From Alteromonas lipotrueae (GTDB taxonomy: Bacteria > Pseudomonadota > Gammaproteobacteria > Enterobacterales > Alteromonadaceae), in contig NZ_JAESDI010000017.1 of the NCBI RefSeq assembly GCF_019249215.1, positions 1-64,000 on the forward strand: a stretch of 64,000 nucleotides of DNA, given 5' to 3'. Position numbers and translations under genes: made by a program. Each line of letters opens with the position of its first letter. Positions within the stretch are counted from its first letter, which is position 1. Shown here piece after piece: positions 36,369 to 44,862 of this stretch. Under the pieces are notes generated by a model. It had not been told where the DNA came from and did no database searches. It worked only from the letters and a program-made list of their open reading frames with translations.

Positions 36369-38798
36369 TTAGAACAGCGCACGTACTCCTAGCGTAAGAT
36401 TACGGCCAGGTAGTGGCGCCTGATCTTTCAAAAATGATGTATGAACGCGAGCCTCTTCGTCTGTTAAATTGTTTCCTTTTGCATAAACAATCCACTCAAC
36501 GCCTTGGCCGCCAAATTCGTACTGAACACTAGCATCTAACAAGGTATAACCATCGGTTTGTGTCTCGTAAGACGCAACGTCGTCTTGGTCATCATACCAA
36601 GTTACGCCAACATCAGCACTTAGCCCATTGCTCACATAACTGATGTTACCACCAAATCGCATAGGTGGCGTTCGAGGCAGGTTATCATCATCAATTTCTG
36701 CGTTAATGTAATCGCTAAATACCGTCACGCGTACTTGCGCGTTTATATCGTAGTAGGCTTCGGCTTCTAAGCCCCAGATATCCGCATCAGCTTGCTGGAA
36801 GTAGTAGATAGGTGTGCCTTCTTCTTCATGGCCTTCCTCATCTTCTTCCTCGTGATCTTCGTGCTCTTCAGTTATTGCCAATAACCCAGTATTCGTTTGA
36901 TAAATATAATCATCCGCTTGGTTATAAAACAATGAAACCGTATAACCCCAATCGCCGGTGAATTTACGGAAAGTAACATCGATATTAGTGCTAACTTCTT
37001 TTTCTACGTCTTTTAAGCCTTCTTCAATATGACCGTCTTCATCTAAGTCAAAAACCAAACCTAGCTCGTAGCTTTGTGTGGCCAAATGCTGACCTGCAGA
37101 AAACAGCTCTTGTTGGCTAGGCGCACGCTCACTACGTGAAAGTGTAGTGGCAATTGAGCGACCTTCTGCATATTCCCAGTTTAAACCAGCAGATAAAGAC
37201 GTACTGGTGAAGTCATACTTATTGAAGCTATAAGACGTGACTTGCTCTTCATGTTCTTCGTGATCCTCTTCTTCATCAGCATGGGTCACTTCAAGAGATA
37301 ATTCACTGTCATCGGCATCGTATTCGGTGTATTCAACACGACCACCTAATTCGAAGGTCACATCACCCACGACTTTTTGCTCTACAAGGTAGACAGCATA
37401 GTTAGAAGAGGTATTTGCAGGGGTAAAGGCTTCTTCACCCTCTGCTTCATAATCACTGTGTTGGAATTGAACACCTAGCACACCATGCCAGCCATCCACT
37501 TCTTCGTGCGACACTGAAGCGCGAATATCGCTAGATTTGTTAGTGAAGATAGTCCCTTGCTCGCCATCTTCAATTTCAACATGTTCGTAATCGGTATAAG
37601 CCGCGGCAAACTTCGCATTGGTTAACCCTCTGATAGGTGAATGCCATTCGCCTGCCGCTTGATAACGTGTCATGTCTACGTCAATCAATACGCCTTCTTC
37701 TTCGTGCAACTCTTCATCATGATCTTCTTCATCGTGAGCTTCGTCGTCATGATCTTCATCATCGTGCTCTTCTTCATGTTCGTGACTGTGACCAGGCACG
37801 CCATAACGGTTATCAAGTTGCTCTACCGCAAAGCCAAAGTAACCTTCCTCACCAATATAAGACAAGCCAGCCGTTATATCGCTGGTTTCCATCGCAGTGC
37901 TTTCTAATACACCGTATGCTTCGTCTTCATCAGGCTCTACTGAGGCATAACCAGGAATATCAGTGTCATCTGTGTTACGAGAGTAACCATCGATATGCCA
38001 TGCAAAGTTACCGCTGCCACCAGTGACATCACCGCGAGCGTATTTACCGTTATCTACTGTGCTGTAGCTAACTTCAGCCTCGCCTTCAACACCGTCCATT
38101 TGATGTTGCACAATACGCTTATCAACAATATTAACCACACCGCCAATGGCGCCGCTTCCATATTGTAATGTTGCAGGACCACGAAGCACTTCTACTTGTG
38201 TGGCACTTGCCAGGTTGCTCGTGACGTTATGGTCAGGGCCAACACGAGATACATCAGAAACATCTAACCCGTTTTGAACAATTTTAACCCGTGGGCCATC
38301 GTTACCACGAATAATTGGGCTACTTGAAACTGGGCCAAAGTACGTGCTTTGTACCCCAGGCGTATTCTTTAAGGTTTCGCCTAATGTAGGCGCTTCAATA
38401 CGTCTAAGGCGCTCTGCTCCAATCACGGTAACGGGCGTAACAGACTCAAGCACTGAAGATTGTAATGCAGTAGCCGTCACAACAATATTTTCAACTGACG
38501 AAGGGATAAGTGAAAAATCAACGGTTTTGTCACCCACGATTTCACCAAGGTCGTTGTCACCATGAATATATTGGCTTGAAAATACGTGAAGATGTACATG
38601 AGTTTGCTTAACATCGCTAAAACGGTAAACACCATTTTCATCGGTGGTAACGACTCGGCGAGTACCTTCAATGCTAACCTCGGCACCTTCAACGGGCTGA
38701 CCTGATACATCGGTAACTTTACCGCTAATAACAGTCGCAAAGGATGGAGACGAAAGTAGACCTGCTATCGTAAGACTTAGCAGTGAACGCATTTTCAT
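36369..38798 (-). CDS. TonB-dependent receptor with His/Asp/Glu-rich loops, probable zinc receptor (ZnuD-like)
   Basis: An 809-aa outer-membrane receptor. A signal peptide (residues 1-21) is followed by a carboxypeptidase-regulatory-like domain (VISGKVTDVSGQPVEGAEVS), a plug with VTPVTVIGAERL, IIRGNDGPRVKI and EVLRGPATLQYGSGAIGGV, and a barrel ending in an aromatic residue. Three low-complexity His/Asp/Glu segments lie at about residues 336-369, 503-516 and 639-658. These are extracellular-loop positions and typical of metal capture, as in ZnuD. A perfect ATGTTATAACAT palindrome 58 bp upstream resembles a Zur site. Zinc uptake is the best guess; other metals are possible. Confidence 0.85.
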   Translation of the reverse strand: MKMRSLLSLTIAGLLSSPSFATVISGKVTDVSGQPVEGAEVSIEGTRRVVTTDENGVYRFSDVKQTHVHLHVFSSQYIHGDNDLGEIVGDKTVDFSLIPSSVENIVVTATALQSSVLESVTPVTVIGAERLRRIEAPTLGETLKNTPGVQSTYFGPVSSSPIIRGNDGPRVKIVQNGLDVSDVSRVGPDHNVTSNLASATQVEVLRGPATLQYGSGAIGGVVNIVDKRIVQHQMDGVEGEAEVSYSTVDNGKYARGDVTGGSGNFAWHIDGYSRNTDDTDIPGYASVEPDEDEAYGVLESTAMETSDITAGLSYIGEEGYFGFAVEQLDNRYGVPGHSHEHEEEHDDEDHDDEAHDEEDHDEELHEEEGVLIDVDMTRYQAAGEWHSPIRGLTNAKFAAAYTDYEHVEIEDGEQGTIFTNKSSDIRASVSHEEVDGWHGVLGVQFQHSDYEAEGEEAFTPANTSSNYAVYLVEQKVVGDVTFELGGRVEYTEYDADDSELSLEVTHADEEEDHEEHEEQVTSYSFNKYDFTSTSLSAGLNWEYAEGRSIATTLSRSERAPSQQELFSAGQHLATQSYELGLVFDLDEDGHIEEGLKDVEKEVSTNIDVTFRKFTGDWGYTVSLFYNQADDYIYQTNTGLLAITEEHEDHEEEDEEGHEEEGTPIYYFQQADADIWGLEAEAYYDINAQVRVTVFSDYINAEIDDDNLPRTPPMRFGGNISYVSNGLSADVGVTWYDDQDDVASYETQTDGYTLLDASVQYEFGGQGVEWIVYAKGNNLTDEEARVHTSFLKDQAPLPGRNLTLGVRALF

Positions 38799-38830
38799 AA
38801 CGGTTTCCCTAACAAATTTTTATTCATTTT

Positions 38831-38846
38831 GACCATTTGCATGGTC
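38831..38846. repeat. Inverted repeat upstream of the TonB receptor
   Basis: GACCAT-ttgc-ATGGTC, an exact 6+6 bp dyad between the Zur-like palindrome and the receptor start. It may be a second operator half or an mRNA leader hairpin. Confidence 0.35.
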
Positions 38847-38855
38847 ACTTTTGTG

Positions 38856-38867
38856 ATGTTATAACAT
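38856..38867. promoter_or_regulatory. Candidate Zur operator
   Basis: ATGTTATAACAT is a perfect 12-bp palindrome followed by TTT, resembling the AT-rich TGTTATA..TATAACA core of gammaproteobacterial Zur sites but shorter in the centre. Its position 58 bp before the metal-type TonB receptor start fits repression by zinc-loaded Zur. Confidence 0.45.
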
Positions 38868-39037
38868 TTTGTGGGTTAGGGCGTTTATTGTCAATGGCAA
38901 CTTGTCTATGATTTAACTTCATTCAACGACAACGTTTATTATGTAAATAAGTAATTGATTAGTGTACGCAGCGCTCTGGGTTAAGCGGGTACTGATAAGA
39001 TCTTGAATCAATAATATCTGAGACTGAAAATAAAAAT

Positions 39038-40006
39038 TTACGCCCTACTCACTGGAAAGTTAAGCACCTCTTTAATATGCGACGCGCCTAATTTAAGCAT
39101 TAACAACCGATCTATACCTAACGCTACCCCTGCGCAGTGTGGCAAGCCGCTTTTCAGCGCAGACAGAAATCGTGTATCAATGGGCTTTGTAGGCTGGCCA
39201 TTGCTGCGACGCTTTTGATTGTCGTGCTCGAAGCGTTGCTTTTGTTCCGAAGCCTCGTTTAATTCATGAAAGCCATTCGCCAACTCTGCCCCTTTAAAAT
39301 ACACTTCGAATCTGTCGGCAGTACGTGAGTCTTGTTTATTGATACGGGCAAGAGATGCTTGTGAAGCAGGAAACCCAAACACAAAACATGGCCGTTCTTG
39401 GCCAATAACCGGTTCAATCGCCGTTGAAAACAGCAGTTGTAGTTTACTGTCTTTATCAAGCTGTTCAGGGCTTGAAATATCGATAGTGCAGTCAGCCATT
39501 TTAGCCAGAAGCATCTCATCTGTAGCGGTTAGCGGGTCAATACCCAACTGAAATTTAAACACATCTTGATAACTGATCATCTCGCCGGTATCTGTGCCTA
39601 GCGTTTGTATTAATAACGCATCAACTTCCTGCATTAGGGCATGATGGTCGAAGCCCGGTCGATACCATTCCAGCATAGTGAATTCAGGGTTATGCCAGCG
39701 CCCTTCCCCTTCGTGTCGAAATGCTTTGCAGATTTGATAAATAGCACCACTTTGGTCACACAATAGGCGCTTCATAGCAAATTCAGGTGAAGTCTGCAGG
39801 TAAAGGTCTACCGGTGCGCCATCCTGCGAATGATTGAACTTTGTAAGGAATGCATCGAGATGTTCATCGGTTACCGTGCCGCTGGACAATAATGGCGTTT
39901 CTACTTCTAGCACATCTCGGGTATAGAAAAAGTGTCTTATGCTACGCAGTAAATTGGCTCGCGCAATTCGAGAATCATGTGATGAGGTAGGGTGCCAGTC
40001 GTTCAT
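39038..40006 (-). CDS. epmA: EF-P--(R)-beta-lysine ligase EpmA
   Basis: A 322-aa class II lysyl-tRNA-synthetase-like enzyme (PoxA/GenX/YjeA) that attaches (R)-beta-lysine to Lys34 of EF-P. Motifs: FFYTRDVLEVETPLLS (motif 1), YLQTSPEFAMKRLL, FRHEGEGRWHNPEFTMLEWY (motif 2) and GVALGIDRLLML (motif 3). It lacks the anticodon-binding domain of LysS, as the family does. It lies 191 bp downstream of efp on the same strand, with a hairpin between, and completes an efp/epmA/epmB cluster. Confidence 0.94.
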   Translation of the reverse strand: MNDWHPTSSHDSRIARANLLRSIRHFFYTRDVLEVETPLLSSGTVTDEHLDAFLTKFNHSQDGAPVDLYLQTSPEFAMKRLLCDQSGAIYQICKAFRHEGEGRWHNPEFTMLEWYRPGFDHHALMQEVDALLIQTLGTDTGEMISYQDVFKFQLGIDPLTATDEMLLAKMADCTIDISSPEQLDKDSKLQLLFSTAIEPVIGQERPCFVFGFPASQASLARINKQDSRTADRFEVYFKGAELANGFHELNEASEQKQRFEHDNQKRRSNGQPTKPIDTRFLSALKSGLPHCAGVALGIDRLLMLKLGASHIKEVLNFPVSRA

Positions 40007-40129
40007 GAACAGAGGTGTCTTTGCTTATTAATAAGGATGATGACAAATATGATAAACAGCTTTGGGGCTATCGATTAGCAAGCTTTATTTGGCGAATAAC
40101 GCATAGGAAAAAATGCGTAACAGTAAGCG

Positions 40130-40162
40130 AGTTACCGATGCCAAATACGGCATCGGCTAACT
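40130..40162 (-). terminator. Hairpin between efp and epmA
   Basis: AGTTACCGATGCC..GGCATCGG-c-TAACT forms a 13-bp stem with one bulge. On the minus strand the T run comes about 16 bases later, so it may be a partial terminator or processing site that lowers epmA relative to efp. Confidence 0.5.
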
Positions 40163-40197
40163 GCAGTTGTTTCTTATTTCTAACTTACTTTTGTTAC

Positions 40198-40767
40198 TTA
40201 CTTTTGCGCGCGAGACGCATACTCACCAGAGCGAGTATCTACTTTAATCACTTCACCTGTTTGCACAAACAAAGGAACACGTACTACTGCGCCCGTTGTT
40301 AGTGTAGCTGGCTTACCACCTGTACCCGCTGTATCGCCTTTAAGGCCTGGGTCAGTTTCAGTAATTTCAAGTTCAACGAAGTTGGGTGGCGTTACTGTAA
40401 TTGGCGTACCGTTCCACAAGGTGATAACGCACACATCGTTTTCTACCAACCACTTAACACTATCGCCTACTGCTTTTTCGTCAGCCGCGATTTGTTCGAA
40501 TGTTTCGTTGTTCATAAAGTGGTAGAATTCGCCGTCGGTGTACAAGTAAGCAAGCTCAGTGTCTAAAACATCTGCGCCTTCTACTGACTCACCAGAGCGG
40601 AAGGTTTTTTCTAAAACCTTACCTGAAATAAGTTTACGAATTTTAACGCGGTTAAATGCCTGACCCTTGCCCGGCTTCACGTATTCGTTTTCTAAAATGT
40701 TACAAGGTTCACCGTCCAGCATGATTTTCAGGCCGGCTTTGAACTCGTTAGTGCTGTAATTAGCCAT
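40198..40767 (-). CDS. efp: Elongation factor P
   Basis: A 189-aa translation factor that rescues ribosomes stalled at polyproline. The N-terminal KOW-like domain shows [18 protein letters not shown] and [16 protein letters not shown]. The loop Lys that is beta-lysylated is residue 34 (PGK34GQ), consistent with epmA and epmB beside it. The C-terminal OB domain ends [12 protein letters not shown]. The frame extends to 40854, but AGAGGAATT before the ATG at 40767 and the standard N-terminus decide the start. Confidence 0.96.
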   Translation of the reverse strand: MANYSTNEFKAGLKIMLDGEPCNILENEYVKPGKGQAFNRVKIRKLISGKVLEKTFRSGESVEGADVLDTELAYLYTDGEFYHFMNNETFEQIAADEKAVGDSVKWLVENDVCVITLWNGTPITVTPPNFVELEITETDPGLKGDTAGTGGKPATLTTGAVVRVPLFVQTGEVIKVDTRSGEYASRAQK

Positions 40768-40803
40768 AATTCCTCTGTCTAAACATAAGGTACAAAAAAT
40801 TTC

Positions 40804-41829
40804 GTGGAACAAATAATACCTAAAAAAGCGATTTCTGTAGAGCATAACTGGCAAAAAGAATTAGCTAATAGCTTTACCAGCCCTGAAAAGCTGTTGTCTT
40901 TTTTAGATTTACCTAGCAAAGATTACGAACAAGACAGTAAAGCACGACGCCTTTTTCCTATGCGTGTTCCTCGGCACTTTGCCTCGTTAATGGAAAAAGC
41001 AAACCCGAACGACCCGCTTTTTCTGCAAGTGATGCCGCTTAAACAAGAGTTTAGTATTGAACCGGGTTACACGAAAGACCCATTAGAAGAACACGACACT
41101 GCTGGTAAAGGTTTGCTACATAAGTACGACTCTCGCGTATTATTAATGGTACGTACTGGGTGTGCGGTTAATTGCCGTTATTGCTTTCGCAGACACTTTC
41201 CTTATGCCGATAACGCGGTAAATAATACCCAGTGGCAAGAGGCATTAGAATACATTGCGGGCAACCCAGCGATTAACGAAGTGATTTTTTCGGGCGGCGA
41301 TCCGCTAATGGCAAAAGATGATCACCTAGCCGCATTAGCAAAAGAAATCGCCGCAATACCTCATATTAAACGACTTCGTATTCACACCCGTTTACCGGTT
41401 GTACTACCCGAACGCCTCGATAATGCTTTTTTTGACTGGTTTACTCAGCTGCCTATTCAAAAAATACTCGTGTTGCATGTTAACCATGCGAATGAAGTAT
41501 CACCAGCACTTAAGAGCCGCTTAGAGAAATTGCGCACTCACGGTGTTACCCTGTTAAACCAATCGGTGTTACTAAAAGATGTGAATGACTCAGCAGATGC
41601 ACTGTGTGAATTAAGTGAGCGTTTATTTGATGCGGGGGTTCTGCCCTACTATTTGCATGTACTTGATAAAGTACAAGGGGCAAGTCATTTCTATGTAAGT
41701 GACGACATGGCAAGACAGATTATGCAAGAAGCGATAAAGCGCCTACCAGGCTTCCTTGTGCCTAAACTCGTTAGAGAGATAGGCGCTCAGCCTGGCAAAA
41801 CGCCTATCGACTTACATTTACATCCCTGA
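40804..41829 (+). CDS. epmB: EF-P (R)-beta-lysine--forming L-lysine 2,3-aminomutase EpmB
   Basis: A 341-aa radical-SAM and PLP enzyme (YjeK) converting L-lysine to (R)-beta-lysine for EF-P. The radical-SAM cysteines are seen in [19 protein letters not shown], with [29 protein letters not shown] and [15 protein letters not shown] following. The start is GTG, since an in-frame stop lies just upstream at 40786; the ribosome site is weak. Its start codon is only 36 bp from the efp start on the other strand. Confidence 0.94.
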   Translation: MEQIIPKKAISVEHNWQKELANSFTSPEKLLSFLDLPSKDYEQDSKARRLFPMRVPRHFASLMEKANPNDPLFLQVMPLKQEFSIEPGYTKDPLEEHDTAGKGLLHKYDSRVLLMVRTGCAVNCRYCFRRHFPYADNAVNNTQWQEALEYIAGNPAINEVIFSGGDPLMAKDDHLAALAKEIAAIPHIKRLRIHTRLPVVLPERLDNAFFDWFTQLPIQKILVLHVNHANEVSPALKSRLEKLRTHGVTLLNQSVLLKDVNDSADALCELSERLFDAGVLPYYLHVLDKVQGASHFYVSDDMARQIMQEAIKRLPGFLVPKLVREIGAQPGKTPIDLHLHP

Positions 41830-41831
41830 CC

Positions 41832-42023
41832 TTAAGCGAAAGTATCTATATTTGCGCCTACCGCTGGGTTAGAAGATGTTGATTTTGGTACGTCAGCTGA
41901 ATTTTCTAATAGCTGAAGCGCCGCTTTTCCTTCTTGCTCTTGTTGCCCTTTGGCCAACTTAAGCGAAGCGAGTTCAAGTGACGCACCGGACGTTCCAGAG
42001 GCACTAGCACCTTGTAGATCCAT
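41832..42023 (-). CDS. Putative motility protein (YjfB family)
   Basis: A 63-aa protein beginning MDLQGASASGTSGASLELAS, followed by LKLAKGQQEQEGKAALQLLE and a C-terminal NPAVGANIDTFA, matching the small YjfB-type putative motility protein family (PF14070-like). The frame is open to 42332, but AAGGA in front of the ATG at 42023 and the family length support the short form. It converges with epmB, 2 bp apart. Confidence 0.7.
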   Translation of the reverse strand: MDLQGASASGTSGASLELASLKLAKGQQEQEGKAALQLLENSADVPKSTSSNPAVGANIDTFA

Positions 42024-42182
42024 ACCGTTTTCCTTTGTTGCTTGAAGCAAAGTAAAAAAATAGGCAAAATTGCCCACCTTCGAGGTTATCGGCTCAGTAT
42101 GCTGAAACTTTAATCTAATTTTACACTGCTTTTTAGGCAAAATTTGTGAGACGTCTTTTTGAGGCGCTTTTTGAGGATATAT

Positions 42183-42497
42183 ATGCAAGCTATTCACCAG
42201 CAACTTCAGGATACTATCCAGACCCTTTACCGAAAGGCGGTAGATGCGGATCAGGCATTGGATCGTTTGCAAAAAGACAGTCAAGGCAAGTTTGCCGCCA
42301 TATTTGCTGAAGATAGTCCGTTCACCACACAAGCAAAACGCTTTGGCCCTTATGTAGAAGAGATTGCGTTAGATTGGCAAGCTTTGAAAGACATGACAGA
42401 GGAAGAAGCAAAAGCAGCTCTGCCCGCACTGATTAAAAAGATTGAATTGGCACTCACTACCGTATCTCAATTTCAGCAGTCGCTAGCAAGTAAATAG
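42183..42497 (+). CDS. Hypothetical protein, 104 aa
   Basis: A small helical soluble protein: QLQDTIQTLYRKAVDADQAL, KFAAIFAEDSPFTTQAKRFG and a Leu/Lys-rich C-terminal helix, suggesting a helical bundle or coiled coil. GAGGA at 42173-42177 selects the ATG at 42183 rather than 42159. No recognised family. It is divergent from the motility-protein gene and converges with the 449-aa gene. Confidence 0.65.
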   Translation: MQAIHQQLQDTIQTLYRKAVDADQALDRLQKDSQGKFAAIFAEDSPFTTQAKRFGPYVEEIALDWQALKDMTEEEAKAALPALIKKIELALTTVSQFQQSLASK

Positions 42498-42589
42498 ACG
42501 AGCATTTCAATGCTGAAAATACCGATGCTGTCTTGGCTCACATCTAAACTAGCATGGTTGTTTTTAGGTTTGGGGGCTAGCGCAAGCTA

Positions 42590-43939
42590 TTAGTGTTCCC
42601 CGACCTCACCCGCTTCAATTTGATTTATTAAATTCCCTTCAGCATGCGCCTTCTGATACATAGGCACTTGTTTGATAAGGCGCTTAATCTCAGCCACTTC
42701 ATTTAAATAAGCTTCACTGTCTACACGTCCATACTTCTCGGTAAACGCTTGCTTACTTAATCCTTCAGGAAAGGCTTTTATCGCTGGAACAATATCGGAA
42801 TCAGATTGGATTCGTGCCACAGCATTTTGCGTACTTTCGGCATGCTCAGGCATGGTCGCCACTCGGGCAAATTGTGAGCCCGACATGTCGGCACCTAAAT
42901 CCACAAAACTGTAGCCTGAACCACCTGTGCCTCTGTCCATTAACTCTTTAAATTCACCAATTGCCCACGACATGTCTTGCTCGGCAAGTAACTCTAGGGC
43001 GGCGGAAATAATGAAATGACGGGCTAAGTCGTTACGCTCTAGTAAAATAGCAGGGGCACGAGGCTTTAATGCTTTTGTCGGATCGGGCTGTAAGTCGCCC
43101 ACTAAGCTACCAATACGATAATGCCCCACATACGCTGCAAGAGCCAAAATCACCGCTTTGTTATGTAGAGCAGCCTGTTGTGCAGAATTACTCTGCTCTC
43201 TTGCACGGGCCATGCCTTCCCGTAAGTACTCAATAAGAGGCACTGGCTGCTTTGATAGCGCTAAATCTCGCCCTGAGATGTAACGCAAATAATAAGCCGC
43301 AAGGGTTTGAAGCTCTGTTTCTTCTTCTACGCCCATATTGTTAGAAACCACGGTAAGCTCTTCTAACAAAGAGGCCAGTGGCGCAGTATGTAAAGACACC
43401 TCACCGCGGCGCATCGTCACTTTTTCAACCCGCGTCAGGGCAATAGTGGCAATTTCAGACTTTGTCCAATAATTTATACCCTTTTCAGCAAATGCTAGCA
43501 TGAGAGGCCCAGACAAAGACAAATCGCCCACACTAATATAATCAATTTGCAGGCTGTCGCCGGGTAAAATCAATGCTGATACATTGAAATATAAATCAAC
43601 ACTACTGGGTGAAAAGGTAAAGGTAATAGTACTGCCCACTTCGGTAACGTTCACTACGCCACTAAAATTAGGCACGGCTCGCTGCAATACGCCTACTAAG
43701 CTTTCAATTTGGGTTTCTGTCAAATGAATAACGTGGTTAGAACTGCGCTCAGTGAACGCATTTTGTAACTGAGACAGTAAGTCGTTCACGCTATCTGCGC
43801 CATCTAATTGGTTTGGTGCACTAGCCACCACTAACGGCGAGCGCTGAACCACAGCAACGCTCACCCCTATCAATATGATAAAAGTAACCACGAATACAGT
43901 AACGATAACACCAAGAACCCAACGACCCACACTTCTCAT
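42590..43939 (-). CDS. Hypothetical membrane-anchored protein, 449 aa
   Basis: An N-terminal membrane helix (VGRWVLGVIVTVFVVTFIIL) suggests a periplasmic body. The region HVIHLTETQIESLVGVLQRA and the strand-rich segment after it (TFTFSPSSVDLYFNVSALIL) look like a lipid-carrier-like or AsmA-like barrel half, followed by an all-helical C-terminal domain with AALELLAEQDMSWAIGEFKE. The family is unknown. It begins 103 bp after the HAD gene on the same strand, with no terminator seen, so an operon is possible. Confidence 0.6.
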   Translation of the reverse strand: MRSVGRWVLGVIVTVFVVTFIILIGVSVAVVQRSPLVVASAPNQLDGADSVNDLLSQLQNAFTERSSNHVIHLTETQIESLVGVLQRAVPNFSGVVNVTEVGSTITFTFSPSSVDLYFNVSALILPGDSLQIDYISVGDLSLSGPLMLAFAEKGINYWTKSEIATIALTRVEKVTMRRGEVSLHTAPLASLLEELTVVSNNMGVEEETELQTLAAYYLRYISGRDLALSKQPVPLIEYLREGMARAREQSNSAQQAALHNKAVILALAAYVGHYRIGSLVGDLQPDPTKALKPRAPAILLERNDLARHFIISAALELLAEQDMSWAIGEFKELMDRGTGGSGYSFVDLGADMSGSQFARVATMPEHAESTQNAVARIQSDSDIVPAIKAFPEGLSKQAFTEKYGRVDSEAYLNEVAEIKRLIKQVPMYQKAHAEGNLINQIEAGEVGEH

Positions 43940-44042
43940 GATTTAATCACTTCCCCAAACACCATGAATACATACAACCGTGACATTACCAGCACGCTAC
44001 GTTGTGAAGAATAGAAATAGTAGCTAAATCTAGTGTTTATGA

Positions 44043-44720
44043 CTAGCGACCTGTGATCTCTTGTTCCACCCATAATTGTAAGCTTTCGTAACGGGAAGTG
44101 GCGTTGGTAAAATCGTGGGTAGCCGATTGCGTAGTAGGAATAACTACACACGCTAATTCAGCCGACAACGCCGACTGCATGCCAGTGTGAGTATCTTCAA
44201 TGGCAATACACTGGGCTGGGGATACACCTAACTTCTCCATTGCTAACTGGTAGCAATCGGGTGCAGGTTTACTGTGAGTAACATCTTCTACCGCCACCAC
44301 ACATGAAATGTAGTTAGCTAGGCCATAATCAGTCAATGTTTTTTCAACTGATAATGTACTTCCCCCCGTTACTATCCCTATGGTGTACCCTGCATTTGCG
44401 CACGCCTTGATGGTTTCAGCAGCGTGTGGCATAAGTGGGAAAGCTTGCTGAGAAAGATACGCTTCAATTTTTTCGTGTTTCTTTTTGGCCAATTGCTCAG
44501 GGGTTTCGTCTAATGAGAAATGCTCAACGACATCTTTGGCATTTTGCTTAACCGGTATACCCGCCATTGCTTTGCAGTAAAATTCATCTGTTAGCTCTGC
44601 ACCATAACTGGCCACTATTTCTTGCCACAGTGCAAAGTGGACGTGTTCTGAATTAATCAAGGTACCATCGTGATCAAACAATAGCGTGGTAGTGTTATTG
44701 GAAACGGAAGAATTTGCCAT
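44043..44720 (-). CDS. HAD superfamily hydrolase (beta-phosphoglucomutase-like)
   Basis: A 225-aa haloacid dehalogenase-type phosphatase with a helical cap. Motif I is LLFDHDGTLINSE (nucleophile and acid/base Asp), motif II GIVTGG with the following Ser/Thr, the motif III Lys in HSKPAPDCY, and motif IV AIEDTHTGMQSA. The cap type and length fit the phosphoglucomutase/phosphoglycolate group. The substrate is not determined. Confidence 0.9.
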   Translation of the reverse strand: MANSSVSNNTTTLLFDHDGTLINSEHVHFALWQEIVASYGAELTDEFYCKAMAGIPVKQNAKDVVEHFSLDETPEQLAKKKHEKIEAYLSQQAFPLMPHAAETIKACANAGYTIGIVTGGSTLSVEKTLTDYGLANYISCVVAVEDVTHSKPAPDCYQLAMEKLGVSPAQCIAIEDTHTGMQSALSAELACVVIPTTQSATHDFTNATSRYESLQLWVEQEITGR

Positions 44721-44810
44721 CGGTTCACCTCGAATATGAACAAATATTAAAACGACTTTTCGACTTCTTGCGTGAAAGATTGTTGAAAAATGTAGTGGTA
44801 ACTGTACTTG

Positions 44811-44839
44811 AAAAAAAGAACCTCCAATCAGGAGGTTCT
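44811..44839 (-). terminator. Intrinsic terminator of the phytochrome operon
   Basis: AGAACCTCC-tgatt-GGAGGTTCT on the minus strand, followed by seven U residues, 24 bp after the phytochrome stop. Confidence 0.9.
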
Positions 44840-44862
44840 AGATAGATTGTCAGACTAAATAC

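Noticed and set aside
37690..37790. Possible tandem DNA repeat or CRISPR-like tract
   Set aside because: The repetition is codon-level low complexity encoding acidic-histidine residues inside an intact receptor, without regular spacers.
37637..38026. Plus-strand frames opposite the His/Asp-rich TonB receptor loops
   Set aside because: They are mirror frames of low-complexity GAA/GAT/CAT codons, not genes.
40015..40302. 95-aa plus-strand frame
   Set aside because: It overlaps the efp 3' end antisense and the efp-epmA hairpin, with no protein-like features.
43936..44151. 71-aa minus-strand frame
   Set aside because: It lies in a different frame of the HAD gene end and the spacer, and its composition is random-looking.
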